DNA from: Loripinus fragilis
Taxonomy: Eukaryota > Mollusca > Bivalvia > Lucinida > Lucinidae
Length of the DNA: 64,000 nucleotides
Direction: 5' to 3'
Assembly: GCA_964019695.1 (NCBI GenBank)
Contig: OZ026516.1
Span: 103,898,754 to 103,962,753, forward strand
Positions within the stretch are counted from its first letter, which is position 1, and each line of letters opens with the position of its first letter. Below, piece by piece: positions 1-13,200 of this stretch. The notes under the pieces were generated by a model. That model worked only from the letters and a program-made list of their open reading frames with translations, was not told the DNA's origin and did not search any database. Made by a program: the position numbers and the translations under genes.

Positions 1-115
1 CATGGAATTTTACAAAGGAGTTATAGGAAAATGACCATAATGGTCATTTTCCTATAATTTCTTTGTAAAATTGTCCTTCTATAACATGATTCACTTATGA
101 GGCTTGCATAGGGGG

Positions 116-321
116 TTTCTGTTTGTTTGTTTGATTTGATTCTTTACGTCCCATCAACAATCTTTCAATTATATAGGGACGAGTTTTCCTGGGTTGAACC
201 AGTACTAAGCTAGGATAAATGTGTCTTGCTCAAGGACCACAACGCAGTGACGCAGGTGAGGCTCGAACCCGCAGCCCTTCGGTCTCGAGTCAAGCACTCT
301 ACCACTGAGCCATTGCGCTCC
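116..321 (-). mobile_element. tRNA-derived SINE, full length
   Basis: Minus-strand SINE: tRNA-like head with A box TGGCTCAGTGGTAGAG and B box GGTTCGAGCC, a body with TTGAGCAAGACAC, and a (CAAA)n tail. Flanked by a 13-bp duplication CTTGCATAGGGGG at 103-115 and 322-334. The CCTTGAGCAAG body motif resembles that of V-type SINEs; this assignment is tentative. Confidence 0.9.
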
Positions 322-660
322 CTTGCATAGGGGGTACCAATATCCCATAACCCTTGAAGTAAACAGGAAAGTATCTCTTATAAATTACCAAATATCCCCA
401 TAATTAATTTTCTTAAACATTCAAAATCCCTGGATGTAAGGAAAATATTGAACACAGTATCCTATATCCCTGGAAGTTTAAATGGATAGTATCCTATATC
501 CCTGGAAGTAAAATGACAACATCCTGTATCCCTAAAACCCCTATACAAGCCTCACTTATAACATGGACTGTTGGTCCATTGCAGTGGACCCACAACATAG
601 CATTATAAGGGGACCACACTGTACATTCTCCAACATTTATTGTAAGCACTGTATTAAATA

Positions 661-898
661 CATGAGTGAAAGTTCAAAATTTCCAAAATCCTGAACTTTA
701 GAATTTTAAACTTTCAAACTTACAGGATGCATACAAAAATGGATAATTTCAAGTTAAAATGTTTTTTTTTGCGTTTAGATAATATGTAAACTATTATCAA
801 AGAAGCTATTATAATCTCCTTAATTCAGCATTTTGAGGCTGACTTTCCATAGAAAGTCAGCCTCAAAATCCTGAATTCAGGATTAATCCTGAAAACCA
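661..898. mobile_element. Palindromic MITE family N, cut at exon 18 donor
   Basis: CATGAGTGAAAGTTCAAAAT start, palindrome GAGGCTGACTTTCCATAGAA / AGTCAGCCTC, stops at CCTGAAAACC. The intact copy at 32698-32945 continues to CTTTCACCCATG, so the last 10 or so bases are lost. Confidence 0.8.
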
Positions 899-905
899 TT
901 CTTAC

Positions 906-1067
906 CAACACAAAGCTCAACATCAATGGAGCCAGTACTCTGAGTGATCAAGCCCCCTTTACACGACAGGCAATCTTCCTGGTTTGGATCCGGCTGATAA
1001 AAATTCAGTGGGCATTCTTCACACTGCGTATTAGTAGCATCCAGCTGTTCTCCAGCACCACATGAGG
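906..1067 (-). CDS. Exon 18: GCC2/GCC3 Cys-rich module 4
   Basis: 162 nt, acceptor GATCTCCTCTAG, donor GTAAGAAT, phase 1-1. It encodes SCGAGEQLDATNTQCEECPL, EDCLSCKGGLITQ and a closing ELCV. Continues the Cys-rich series; the gene runs on past the left edge of the window. A truncated MITE ends about 8 nt beyond the donor. Confidence 0.87.
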
Positions 1068-4000
1068 CTAGAGGAGATCAAAATATCACATTTAACCCTT
1101 TATGCACTAATTGATTGTTCCTTCTGGTTGGATACAATAAACTTTGAGGATGGTCCATTGTATAATTTGAAGGGTCACATGTTGTTCAAATAAAATAGTA
1201 TATCTTTCTCTGAATTTTCTTTGCCTTGGCAAACAGTGTAGACCTAAATGAAATGCTGCATTATGTAGATTTCATCAGGGTTTCATTGTTTGTCAAAGTA
1301 CGCATTTAGGAGTCACAAGCCTAAAAAGATTAACTCTTTGCATGCTGGGTAACTTTGCATGCTTTTTTGCTGGCAAGCCTTGTGATGCTAAACTGTGATC
1401 CTCGGGGCGGATTTCTCTATCCCATTCTTACACTCATGATGGATTCTTATAATCACAAACACACACCTACAAACACTGACAGGGTTAACACTATATGAGC
1501 CGCAACATGAGAAAACCATGAGAAGACTCAGATCACCCTAGGCATCTGCAGAGTCTAATCAGTCTTCGCTGTCTGCATGAAGAAATTACCCACTGAGTGT
1601 ACAGCGAAGACTGGTCAGACAGGGCAGATGCCAAGACTGATCTGAGCCTTTGCTGGGCACACACTCATTTTGTTAGTTTTTTGTCAGGTCATGTCTCAAT
1701 TATATGCCCTTCCATTATATCATGAGCCACGGCATGAGATTCCATCAATGTGGCATTTTGACAAGTGTAGACTCAGATGAGCCTGTGCAGCCTCCTTTTA
1801 AGCTTAGAAACTCCAAATGATGTTCAGTCAGTAGCTCAAGACTCATAGAATATTCAAGCGACAAGCAAAGGCTCTGATCAGACTGCGCATATGCGCAGGC
1901 TGATCTGAAGCTTTGCTGGTCGCACATACTACATTGTTGGAAATCTCATGTCGCGGCTCATATCATTGCTGGGGCATAAAAATAGCTTATGGACGCCAAA
2001 TTTAAAAGAGACTAATCACACAAAAAGTCATCTTTGAGTAGTTTGTGCTAAGGTTAGCTGAAAAAAAAGTTATAGTAATTCTTCTTTCTTTGTGACGCTA
2101 ACTTCTGATTTTTGAAACCGCCTAAATTCAAATTTACTTTAGATACTAATCACAATATGTTAATTTCTTAATTTGTGGCCAAAGAAAAATGGTCATTTAT
2201 CCTTTTCCAGCCAATTACGACTTTTGTCGTCTGCTCTTATTTTCTTAGGTAGTGTGTATTGCAAAGAAAATGGACTCAGATCAGACTGCTCCGCAGACTG
2301 ATCAAAGTTCATAGAGTTTGCTTTCACAACAAAATCTAGTGTGAAGTGTACTTAAATATATGCATGAGACGTAAAATGCAGTGGCGGGGTAAGGTCAGCC
2401 GTATTGGCAACTTGCTACTTACTGACACAACTTGTAGCTCCCAGGGACAGAGTTATCCATCCTGTGGTACAGGGTAAGCATATATACTGATATGGCAGGT
2501 TCTGATACATATTAAATGGACACAACACACACCCTGTGCCATTCCACATATAGCCGGCCTCACAGTCAGCTACAAATAGAAGTATACAGTGTTATCCATC
2601 CTGTGGTACAGGGTAAGCAAATATACTGATATGGCTGCTCCTGGTACATATTCAATGGACACAGCACACACCCTGTGCCATTCCACATATAGCCTGCACA
2701 AATAGAAGTATACAGTGTTATCCATCTTGTGGTACAAGGTAAGCAAATATACTGATATGGCTGGTTCTGATACATATTCAATGGACACAGCAGACACCCT
2801 GTGCCATTCCACATATAGCCTGCCTCACAGTCAGCTACAAATAGAAGTATACAGTGTTATCCATCCTGTGGTACAGGGTAAGCAAATATACTGATATGGC
2901 AGGTTCTGATACATATTCAATGGCCACAACACATACCCTGTGCCATTCCACATATAGCCTGCCTAACAGTCAGCTACAAATAGAAGTATACAGTGTTATC
3001 CATCCTGTGGAACAGGGTAAGCAAATATTCTGATATGGCTGGTTCTGATACATATTCAATGGACACAGCAGACACCCTGTGCCATTCCACATATAGCCTG
3101 CCTCACAGTCAGCTACAAATAGAAGAATACAGTGTTATCCATCCTGTGGTACAGGGTAAGCAAATATACTGATATGGCAGGTTCTGATACATATTCAATG
3201 GCCACAACACATACCCTGTGCCATTCCACATATAGCCTGCCTCACAGTCAGCTACAAATAGAAGTATACAGTGTTATCCATCCTGTGGAACAGGGTAAGC
3301 AAATATTCTGATATGGCTGGTTCTGATACATATTCAATGGACACAGCACACACCCTGTGCCATTCCACATATAGCCTGCACAAATAGAAGTATACAGTGT
3401 TATCCATCCTGTGGTACAAGGCAAGCAAATATACTGATATGGCTGGTTCTGATACATATTCAATGGACACAACACACACCCTGTGCCATTCCACATATAG
3501 CCAGCCTCACAGTCAGCTACAAATAGAAGTATACAGTGTTATCCATCTTGTGGTACAAGGTAAGCAAATATACTGATATGGCTGGTTCTGATACATATTC
3601 AATGGACACAGCAGACACCCTGTGCCATTCCACATATAGCCTGCCTCACAGTCAGCTACAAATAGAAGTTTACAGTGTTATCCATCCTGTGGTACAGGGT
3701 AAGCAAATATACTGATATGGCAGGTTCTGATACATATTCAATGGCCACAACACATACCCTGTGCCATTCCACATATAGCCTGCCTCACAGTCAGCTACAA
3801 ATAGAAGTATACAGTGTTATCCATCCTGTGGAACAGGGTTAGCAAATATTCTGATATGGCTGGTTCTGATACATATTCAATGGACACAACACATACCCTG
3901 TGCCATTCCACATATAGCCTGCCTCACAGTCAGCTACAAATAGAAGAATACAGTGTTATCCATCCTGTGGTATAGGGTAAGCAAATATACTGATATGGCT

Positions 4001-7000
4001 GGTCTTGGTACATATTCAATTGACACAACACATACCCTGTGCCATTCCACATATAGCCTGCCTCACAGTCAGCTACAAATAGAAGTATACAGAGTTATCC
4101 ATCCTGTGGTACAAGGTAAGCAAATATACTGATATGGCTGGTTCTGATACATGTTCAATGGACACAACACACACCCTGTGCCATTCCACATATAGCTGGC
4201 CTCATAGTCAGCTACAAATAGAAGTATACAGTGTTATCCATCCTGTGGTGCAAGGTAAGCAAATATACTGATATGGCTGGTTCTGATACATGTTCAATGG
4301 ACACAACACACACCCTGTGCCATTCCACATATAGCCGGCCTCACAGTCAGCTACAAATAGAAGTATACAGTGTTATCCATCCTGTGGTACAGGGTAAGCA
4401 AATATACTGATATGGCTGCTCCTGGTACATATTCAATGGACACAGCACACACCCTGTGCCATTCCACATATAGCCTGCACAAATAGAAGTATACAGTGTT
4501 ATCCATCCTGTGGTACAAGGCAAGCAAATATACTGATATGGCTGGTTCTGATACATATTCAATGGACACAACACACACCCTGTGCCATTCCACATATAGC
4601 CAGCCTCACAGTCAGCTACAAATAGAAGAATACAGTGTTATCCATCTTGTGGTACAAGGTAAGCAAATATACTGATATGGCTGGTTCTGATACATATTCA
4701 ATGGACACAGCAGACACCCTGTGCCATTCCACATATAGCCTGCCTCACAGTCAGCTACAAATAGAAGTATACAGTGTTATCCATCCTGTGGTACAGGGTA
4801 AGCAAATATACTGATATGGCAGGTTCTGATACATATTCAATGGCCACAACACATACCCTGTGCCATTCCACATATAGCCTGCCTAACAGTCAGCTACAAA
4901 TAGAAGTATACAGTGTTATCCATCCTGTGGAACAGGGTAAGCAAATATTCTGATATGGCTGGTTCTGATACATATTCAATGGACACAGCAGACACCCTGT
5001 GCCATTCCACATATAGCCTGCCTCACAGTCAGCTACAAATAGAAGTATACAGTGTTATCCATCCTGTGGTACAGGGTAAGCAAATATACTGATATGGCAG
5101 GTTCTGATACATATTCAATGGCCACAACACATACCCTGTGCCATTCCACATATAGCCTGCCTCACAGTCAGCTACAAATAGAAGTATACAGTGTTATCCA
5201 TCCTGTGGAACAGGGTAAGCAAATATTCTGATATGGCTGGTTCTGATACATATTCAATGGACACAGCACACACCCTGTGCCATTCCACATATAGCCTGCA
5301 CAAATAGAAGTATACAGTGTTATCCATCCTGTGGTACAAGGCAAGCAAATATACTGATATGGCTGGTTCTGATACATATTCAATGGCCACAACACATACC
5401 CTGTGCCATTCCACATATAGCCTGCCTCACAGTCAGCTACAAATAGAAGTATACAGTGTTATCCATCCTGTGGAACAGGGTAAGCAAATATTCTGATATG
5501 GCTGGTTCTGATACATATTCAATGGCCACAACACATACCCTGTGCCATTCCACATATAGCCTGCCTCACAGTCAGCTACAAATAGAAGTATACAGTGTTA
5601 TCCATCCTGTGGAACAGGGTAAGCAAATATTCTGATATGGCTGGTTCTGATACATATTCAATGGACACAGCACACACCCTGTGCCATTCCACATATAGCC
5701 TGCACAAATAGAAGTATACAGTGTTATCCATCCTGTGGTACAAGGCAAGCAAATATACTGATATGGCTGGTTCTGATACATATTCAATGGACACAACACA
5801 CACCCTGTGCCATTCCACATATAGCCAGCCTCACAGTCAGCTACAAATAGAAGTATACAGTGTTATCCATCTTGTGGTACAAGGTAAGCAAATATACTGA
5901 TATGGCTGGTTCTGATACATATTCAATGGACACAGCAGACACCCTGTGCCATTCCACATATAGCCTGCCTCACAGTCAGCTACAAATAGAAGTATACAGT
6001 GTTATCCATCCTGTGGTACAGGGTAAGCAAATATACTGATATGGCAGGTTCTGATACATATTCAATGGCCACAACACATACCCTGTGCCATTCCACATAT
6101 GGCCTGCCTCACAGTCAGCTACAAATAGAAGTATACAGTGTTATCCATCCTGTGGAACAGGGTTAGCAAATATTCTGATATGGCTGGTTCTGATACATAT
6201 TCAATGGACACAACACACACCCTGTGCCATTCCACATATAGACTGCCTCACAGTCAGCTACAAATAGAAGAATACAGTGTTATCCATCCTGTGGTATAGG
6301 GTAAGCAAATATACTGATATGGCTGGTCTTGGTACATATTCAATGGACACAACACATACCCTGTGCCATTCCACATATAGACTGCCTCACAGTCAGCTAC
6401 AAATAGAAGTATACAGAGTTATCCATCCTGTGGTACAAGGTAAGCAAATATACTGATATGGCTGGTTCTGATACATGTTCAATGGACACAACACACACCC
6501 TGTGCCATTCCACATATAGCTGGCCTCATAGTCAGCTACAAATAGAAGTATACAGTGTTATCCATCCTGTGGTGTAAGGTAAGCAAATATACTGATATGG
6601 CTGGTTCTGATACATGTTCAATGGACACAACACACACCCTGTGCCATTCCACATATAGCCGGCCTCACAGTCAGCTACAAATAGAAGTATACAGTGTTAT
6701 CCATCCTGTGGTACAAGGTAAGCAAATATCACTGAGATCAGACCCGACAAAAACTATACAGACTGACGGATGGATAGACACAAGCCAACCTATAAACACA
6801 GGAACTGGTCTTCGACAGAAATGGGGTTTATAAGAATCTATCATGAGGGAGGGATCAAAAAATCCATCTCAAGGATTACCCGAGGAACACTGTTTGGCAT
6901 CACAAGGCTTGCCGAGTGATGACAAACGGTGATCACGAGGGACAGATTTTTCGATCCCACCCTCACACAAATAATGGATTATTTTTCTTGTACACCATTA

Positions 7001-7243
7001 AATAGGACATTTTTACATTTAAAAAGGCTCACAGAAGTTCCTGAATCTGCTAGGATGTGACATATAACATAATGACATCACTAAAGCAGCGGAAATTCCT
7101 ATTAGGTGTACGAGAAAAATATTTGAATACCCTCTTTTGTAATTACAGTCGAATCTCATAAATTTGAAGCCCTTGGGACTAGAGGCTTTATTTTGAATAT
7201 TCAGTAGTTCGGATAATAGGGAGATAGACAAAAAAATACATAG

Positions 7244-7274
<31 letters not shown>

Positions 7275-10200
7275 ACAAAATGATTATTATCAGGGGTTTT
7301 CTATCAAACACAAGTTTTTGGTGCATAAAAGAAACCGTTTTTACGTCTCAAGGAGATGTTTCTTCTTTCTTTTTTAAGCATCCAAAACATATGCCATTAA
7401 AGACAGTTTATTAAACTTGATCATGAATAGGTCCTATGATCTGAATCCAGTGTGTCATAAATAAATATCGAATTAGCGAGTATTTCGAAAAATTGAATTT
7501 CAATTCAAGGTCGAATTTCAATTCGAGGTATTACTGTAAATAAGTGTACTTACGGATACACTCAGCATCTGACCCCGCGGTGTCTGTGAGTGTAATGAGA
7601 CCAGTATCACATTGCTGACACGTGTTATGAAAATCAACGTCCCTGTAAAAGTTGAACCCACAAGGATTACACAGCCCGGTGTCGACATTAAAGATTTTTC
7701 CATTCTCACATACATCTGAAAAATAGGAGGAGTCATCTAAAAATTAACCCTATCGAATTTTCCATAAAGTTTGCTACAGTTAAGTCAGGACGGTCCATTG
7801 TATATTGAGGTGTCACGGGTTTTTGTTTGTTTGTTTGTTTTGATTCTTTACGTCCCATCAACAATCTTTCAGTTATATAGGGACGGTCTTCCTGGGTTGA
7901 ACCATTACTAAGCTAGGATAAATGTGTCTTGCTCAAGGACCACAACACAGTGACGCTGGTGAGGCTCGAACCCGCGGCCCTTCGGTCTCGAGTCAAGCAC
8001 TCTACCACTGAGCCACTGCGCTCACAAGGTGTCACGGGTAATAATTTCCAAAAAATATTGTATTTCTCTGAAGTTTGATTTTGCCTTAGCAAACAGTGTA
8101 GACTTATGAAACGCCACTTTATGCAGCATTTGATCTGGGTCTTCACTGTATGCCAAAAGCACCTGTTTAGTGGTTTCTGCCTTCATAGGGTTAACCCTAA
8201 CCCTGCTAAATCCCCCAGATAAGAGTGCGTACCGCTAGCTGAAAATTATTTTCTTATTTCTCAACCAAAACATATGTTGTGGGTACTAAAAAGAACCATC
8301 TCAATGAGACGGTTCTTTTGAGCACCCAAAACATATGTTTAACTGATGGATAAGAAAATAATGGCAATTTTACGCTGATTTTTTTTTTGCTTAACTGTCC
8401 CAATGCCTGCTGAGTAAAAAGCTATTCTCAATGCTGATTAACTCTTTCCTTGCTAGTGGCAACTGGAGAACAGTGGCCCAGTTGGTAGAGTGTTTCAGCC
8501 CTCCAGTAAAATATTTTTACTGACTGTTCCAAGGCGGTACTTCTTTTGTGGATCATTTGTGTTATTTATGTCTTGTGTTTGTCATGCTTTCGAGTCTGTT
8601 CATTGCTGCCTTGTGGTCACCTGCTGAGAAAAGGCTGACCTCTTGGCTCTCGTTTGTGATGTTTTATTGTGTTTTTGTCATTTTCCCATGTGGTATCCTG
8701 GGTCAGGTGTGGTGCTTGACTGTATCGATTCCCGATCTTTGCCACCTTTCTTACTTTGACTGGGGATCAAAGGGTTGATGGTTTGAGCCATAACACCAGC
8801 CGAGTCACTGTGTTGTGTCCTTGAGCAAGACACTTTATCCGCTGCTTAGTATTTGTTTAAAATTTCTTTTCCCCCATCTGCAGATCCATAGATAAGAGTG
8901 CGTAAAGTTTGCTGTTTCTCAATTGACTTAATTGGACGTACTACTCAAAAGAACTGCCTCAATGAAATGGTTCTTTTGAGTAACCAAAACAAATACATGT
9001 GTACATTTCAACTAATGGATAAGATACAGATTAACCAAAAGCTTTGAAGCGTGACTCTATTTACAATATCGTTATGTTGTTCTAGAAAAAAAGGTTTCAG
9101 GCATTTATTTACATTTACTATAAAAGCTTTGACATATACATATGTTCCAGCCAGACTGGCTCATTTTACGCATTTTGCTTCAATCGTTTGAATAAGAAAG
9201 ACCCAAAGGTCATTGGTCAGAGGTCGTGGTACATCTATAGTATATAACAGTCTGTTAATTTATTTTGAAAATTATTTTTTTGTTCGGAAAACACCAGGTT
9301 TTACTGATTGACAAAATTTATGCCAGGAATAGGTTATGTTGAACCTTATGAAGTGGCCAGCATAGTAACTGTGACCAAAATGTATGCCAGGAATAGGTTT
9401 TGTTGACAAAACGTATGCCAAGAATAGGTTATGTTGACCAAAGGTTGATTTGTTCTGTCAATCAGTAAAACCTGGTGTTTTGCAAACAAAAAAATAATTT
9501 CTGAAATTAAAAATAACAGGCTGTTATATACATTTTTACGGTGAAAAATTAGTCGAATCTCATAAATTCTAAGTCCTAGGGACTAGAGGCTTTATTTCGA
9601 GGAATTGAAAGTTCGAATTATAGGGAGGTAGACATAAAAATATATAACCCTCAAAAATATATAACCCTCAAAAATGATTATAATAAGTGTTTTCCTGTCA
9701 AACATACGTTTTTGGTGCGTAAAAGAAATGTCTGAGGGAGACTTTTCTTTTACACACCAAAAACATATGTTTTTTTTAAGACAGTTATGCAAATAATTCA
9801 TAAATAGGTTCCCTTATCTAAATCCAGTGTTCCCAAATTCATGTTTTGAAAAATCGGTGTTCCATTGTCAAGTTTTTACTGTATGTTCATCTTGACCTTT
9901 ACCATCTGTACATGACCTCAAGGTCGTGATCTCAAGGTCACCCATTACTTACCTATGCAATCCCTTATATCTTTACTCCCCAACTGAGGAGTGGTAAACC
10001 CCACCGCGCAGGCCGTACAGCTGGTCTGATGGGTAAGACTCTGAAATGTTCCGAGCTCACAGAGCATACATTTGCCCGCATCAAAGTATGTACCAGGCTC
10101 ACAAGACACTGAAAATAAAAGTTAAATGTCTTATTCATTGTGATAATAAAAAATGGGCCAGCACATGGCTCAGTTAGTTAATTTTATGAAAAGGGCATTC

Positions 10201-13200
10201 GTAAAACAAGAAAGTAAAAACTGACATAAGTCGTGGCCAAAGTTGTGCTTTTGCTGTTGTTGCTTTTTTTGCTTTTGAGAAATTATATAAAACAAATATT
10301 CCTATTGAGGCATTGGACTTGATGTGATGTCCACCTGAGAAAAACAATATTGATATCTGCATCGCCTCGGTCAATATTTTTATCCTCAGGTCAACATCAG
10401 GTGACATCAATATAGGGATCAAACACAGGGTTCATACAGGCAAGATTGTGTAAAATTCAAGGACTTTTCAAGGACTTCTAAAAGACTTTCCTACTGTTTT
10501 CAAGGATTGAAAACTTAAGAAAAAAACTGATTTACGCTTTTAAATTCTACTTCTGAAATGCTAGAGTCCATTACTATTTAGTCCATTAGATATTAGTTTA
10601 AGATAATTAGTATAGAATTGTGGAGCCTTTATTTGTTGCAGCATATGCTGCACCAAATAAAGGCACCACAATTTTATACTGATCTAGGTCTCCAAAACAC
10701 TGTTGAATCCTCCTGTAAATGGTAAAATTCAATGACTTTTCAAGGCCTTTGAGTGTTTTTCAAGTACTTTTCAAGACAAATTTAATTTCCAAGGACTTTT
10801 CAAGACAGTCCTGTATATTCAAGTACTTTTCAAGCCTTTGCTAACCCTGAAACATGATTTTCTATGCATTTCCATCTGCTGAGCCCTGAAGATGGTGTTG
10901 TAACTCTAGCGTGAAAGGAGAAATCTAGTAGATATTAAGGCATAGGTTTCGATAAACAAAAATTTTCAGCGTAAAATTATAATTATTTTCTTATTCATCA
11001 GTTTTAACATGTTTTGGGTGCTCAAAACAACCGTCTCATTGAGACGATTCTTTTGAGTACCCACAACATATGTTTTGGTTGAGAAATAAGCAAATTAAAT
11101 TTTCGTTATGCACTCTTAACTAAAGTCCTTTTAAGGTATCATAAAAACACTTTTAATCGCTATTATTGCATAAAATAATTTGTTGGAGAAAATGCTTAGG
11201 AAAGTTCAATTTTTGTCATCCTTAAAATGGCGCATGAAAGATGCATAAGTTTTAAAAATGCCAGTTTCATAGCAAAGAATTCCGTCATCCTGACATCACT
11301 AAATTAGCTTTACTTCTATACATGTAACTGTTGTTCTTTGGATTATTATTCTTTACATCCCAGTCAACAATTTTTCAGCTATGTTGGGACAGGTCTTCCT
11401 GGGTTGAACCAGTTCTAAGCAAGGATTAATGTGTCTTACTCAAGGACACAATGCAGTGACACCGGTGAGGCTTGAATGTGCAACCCTCTGTCTCGAGTTA
11501 AGCACTCTACCACTGCACTCCCACATGTTATTGTTGAGGACTCATTTTCTTATGGCCCCAGAAATCATATACATAAGGTCAAAAAGCAGTAGTACATGTA
11601 CATTAACAGCATGTAAATTACCTTTTAAATTTATAATTAATGTTTGTTTGATTTGATTCTTACGTCCTGTCAACAATCTTTCAGTTAAACAGGGACGGGT
11701 CTTCCTGGGTTGAACCAGTACTAAGCTAGGATAAATGTATCTTGCTCAAGGACCACAACGGAGTGACGCCAGTAAGGCTCGAACCCGCGGCCCCTTGGTC
11801 TCCAGTCAACCACTCTACCACTGAGCCACTGTCCTCCCTACAAAAGCCTGAAGTTAAATAACAAACTAATCCCAAATTTTTAAAAAGGAAAAAAAATACT
11901 TACCAGGATCAAGAAGAGCTGGAAATCAAAAGAAATAAAAGTTTAGTAAACATCGTAAAATTGTAAATATTTTCTTAACCATAGTTTCTAGGATATGTTT
12001 GGGTGCTCAAATGATCCGTCTCAATGAGACGGTTCTTTTGAGTACCCACAATATACGTTTTGGTTGAGAAATAAAAAAAAATAATTTTTTGTCATGCACT
12101 CTTAACTAAAGTCCTGAAACAATCAAAACAAAGGAACCTTTTCAGCGTAAAATTGTAAACATTTTCTAACCTATAATTTTTAGCATATGTTTTGGGTGCT
12201 CAAAAGAACCGTCTCATTGAGACGATTCTTTTGAGTACCCACAACGTATGTTTTGGTTGAGAAATAATAAAATGAATTTTTGTTATGCACTCTTAACTAA
12301 AGTCCTGAAACAATCCAAAAAAAGGAATCTTTTCAGCGTTAAATGGTAAATATTTTCCTACTCACAATTTTTAGCATATGTTTTGGGTGCTCAAAAGAAC
12401 CGTCTCATTGACACGGTTCTTTTGAGTACCCACAACATATGTTTTGATTGAGAAATAAGAAAATTATTTTTTGTTATGCGCTCTTAACTAAAGGCCTGAA
12501 ACAATCCAAACAAAGACTTAGTTAATGTTCTTTGACAAGATAAGTTAAAATTAGATCCAAATTGTTTTTTCCATCTCTAGTTGCTACAAAGTGATTTCAA
12601 TGTTGGAAGACATTTTACGTCATGTGATTGTGCATATACATTTAAAAATCAATAATTTGAACACAAAAAGTTCAAAGTACAGTAAAACCTGTGTAAAACG
12701 GCCACTCTCAAAAAGACAAACAATGGTTTTCAAGACCGATTATCACTTAATGCAGGTTAAAAGTATTGCAGAATGCTCCAAAGGGAGCATTCTGCAATAC
12801 TTTTGACCTTCATTAAGCTACCAGTTGCATTAAGACATTTGTTTTGTCTTTTTTTGAGTGGCAGTTTTACACAGGTTTTTACTGTATTGGCTAATTCATA
12901 TTAAATTTGATATACATTGGATTCGGAGAATAGAGGGTATTAGGAACTTAATTAATAATTTCGCATCAAAACATGTTTAAGGTGCTTAAAAGAAACACCT
13001 CAATGACAATTCTTTAGGCATCCAGAACAAATGATTTGATAAAAATGAATAAATATTGTTTCTGTGCTAAGTGAATATCTGATATTTCTGTATGGTAAAG
13101 GGTGTTAACCCTTAGAGCGCAAGAAAAAAAATGCATCTAAAAATGTCGTCTGCCGAAGTCGTCTGCTGCAAATAATTGCAAAGCATTACTGACAAATTAA

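Noticed and set aside
2566..5820. Five near-identical 82-codon minus-strand open frames as separate small genes
   Set aside because: They are pairs of exon 17-like units fused by the 126-bp junction inside a tandem array. They have no own start context, and the 80-codon frames overlapping them are out of phase with the Cys-rich module.
3500..6700. Plus-strand GTAAGCAAATA motifs in the array as donors of an antisense gene
   Set aside because: They are the complement of the TTTGCTTACC coding stretch in each unit. No matching acceptors or plus-strand reading frame with a recognisable product exist.
2570..6728. CRISPR-like array of regular repeats
   Set aside because: Whole units of 139/126 bp are repeated without unique spacers, and they match exon 17 of the host gene.
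7518..7736. 72-codon frame over exon 16
   Set aside because: It is in another phase than the Cys-rich exon, whose splice sites, phase and Cys spacing all agree.
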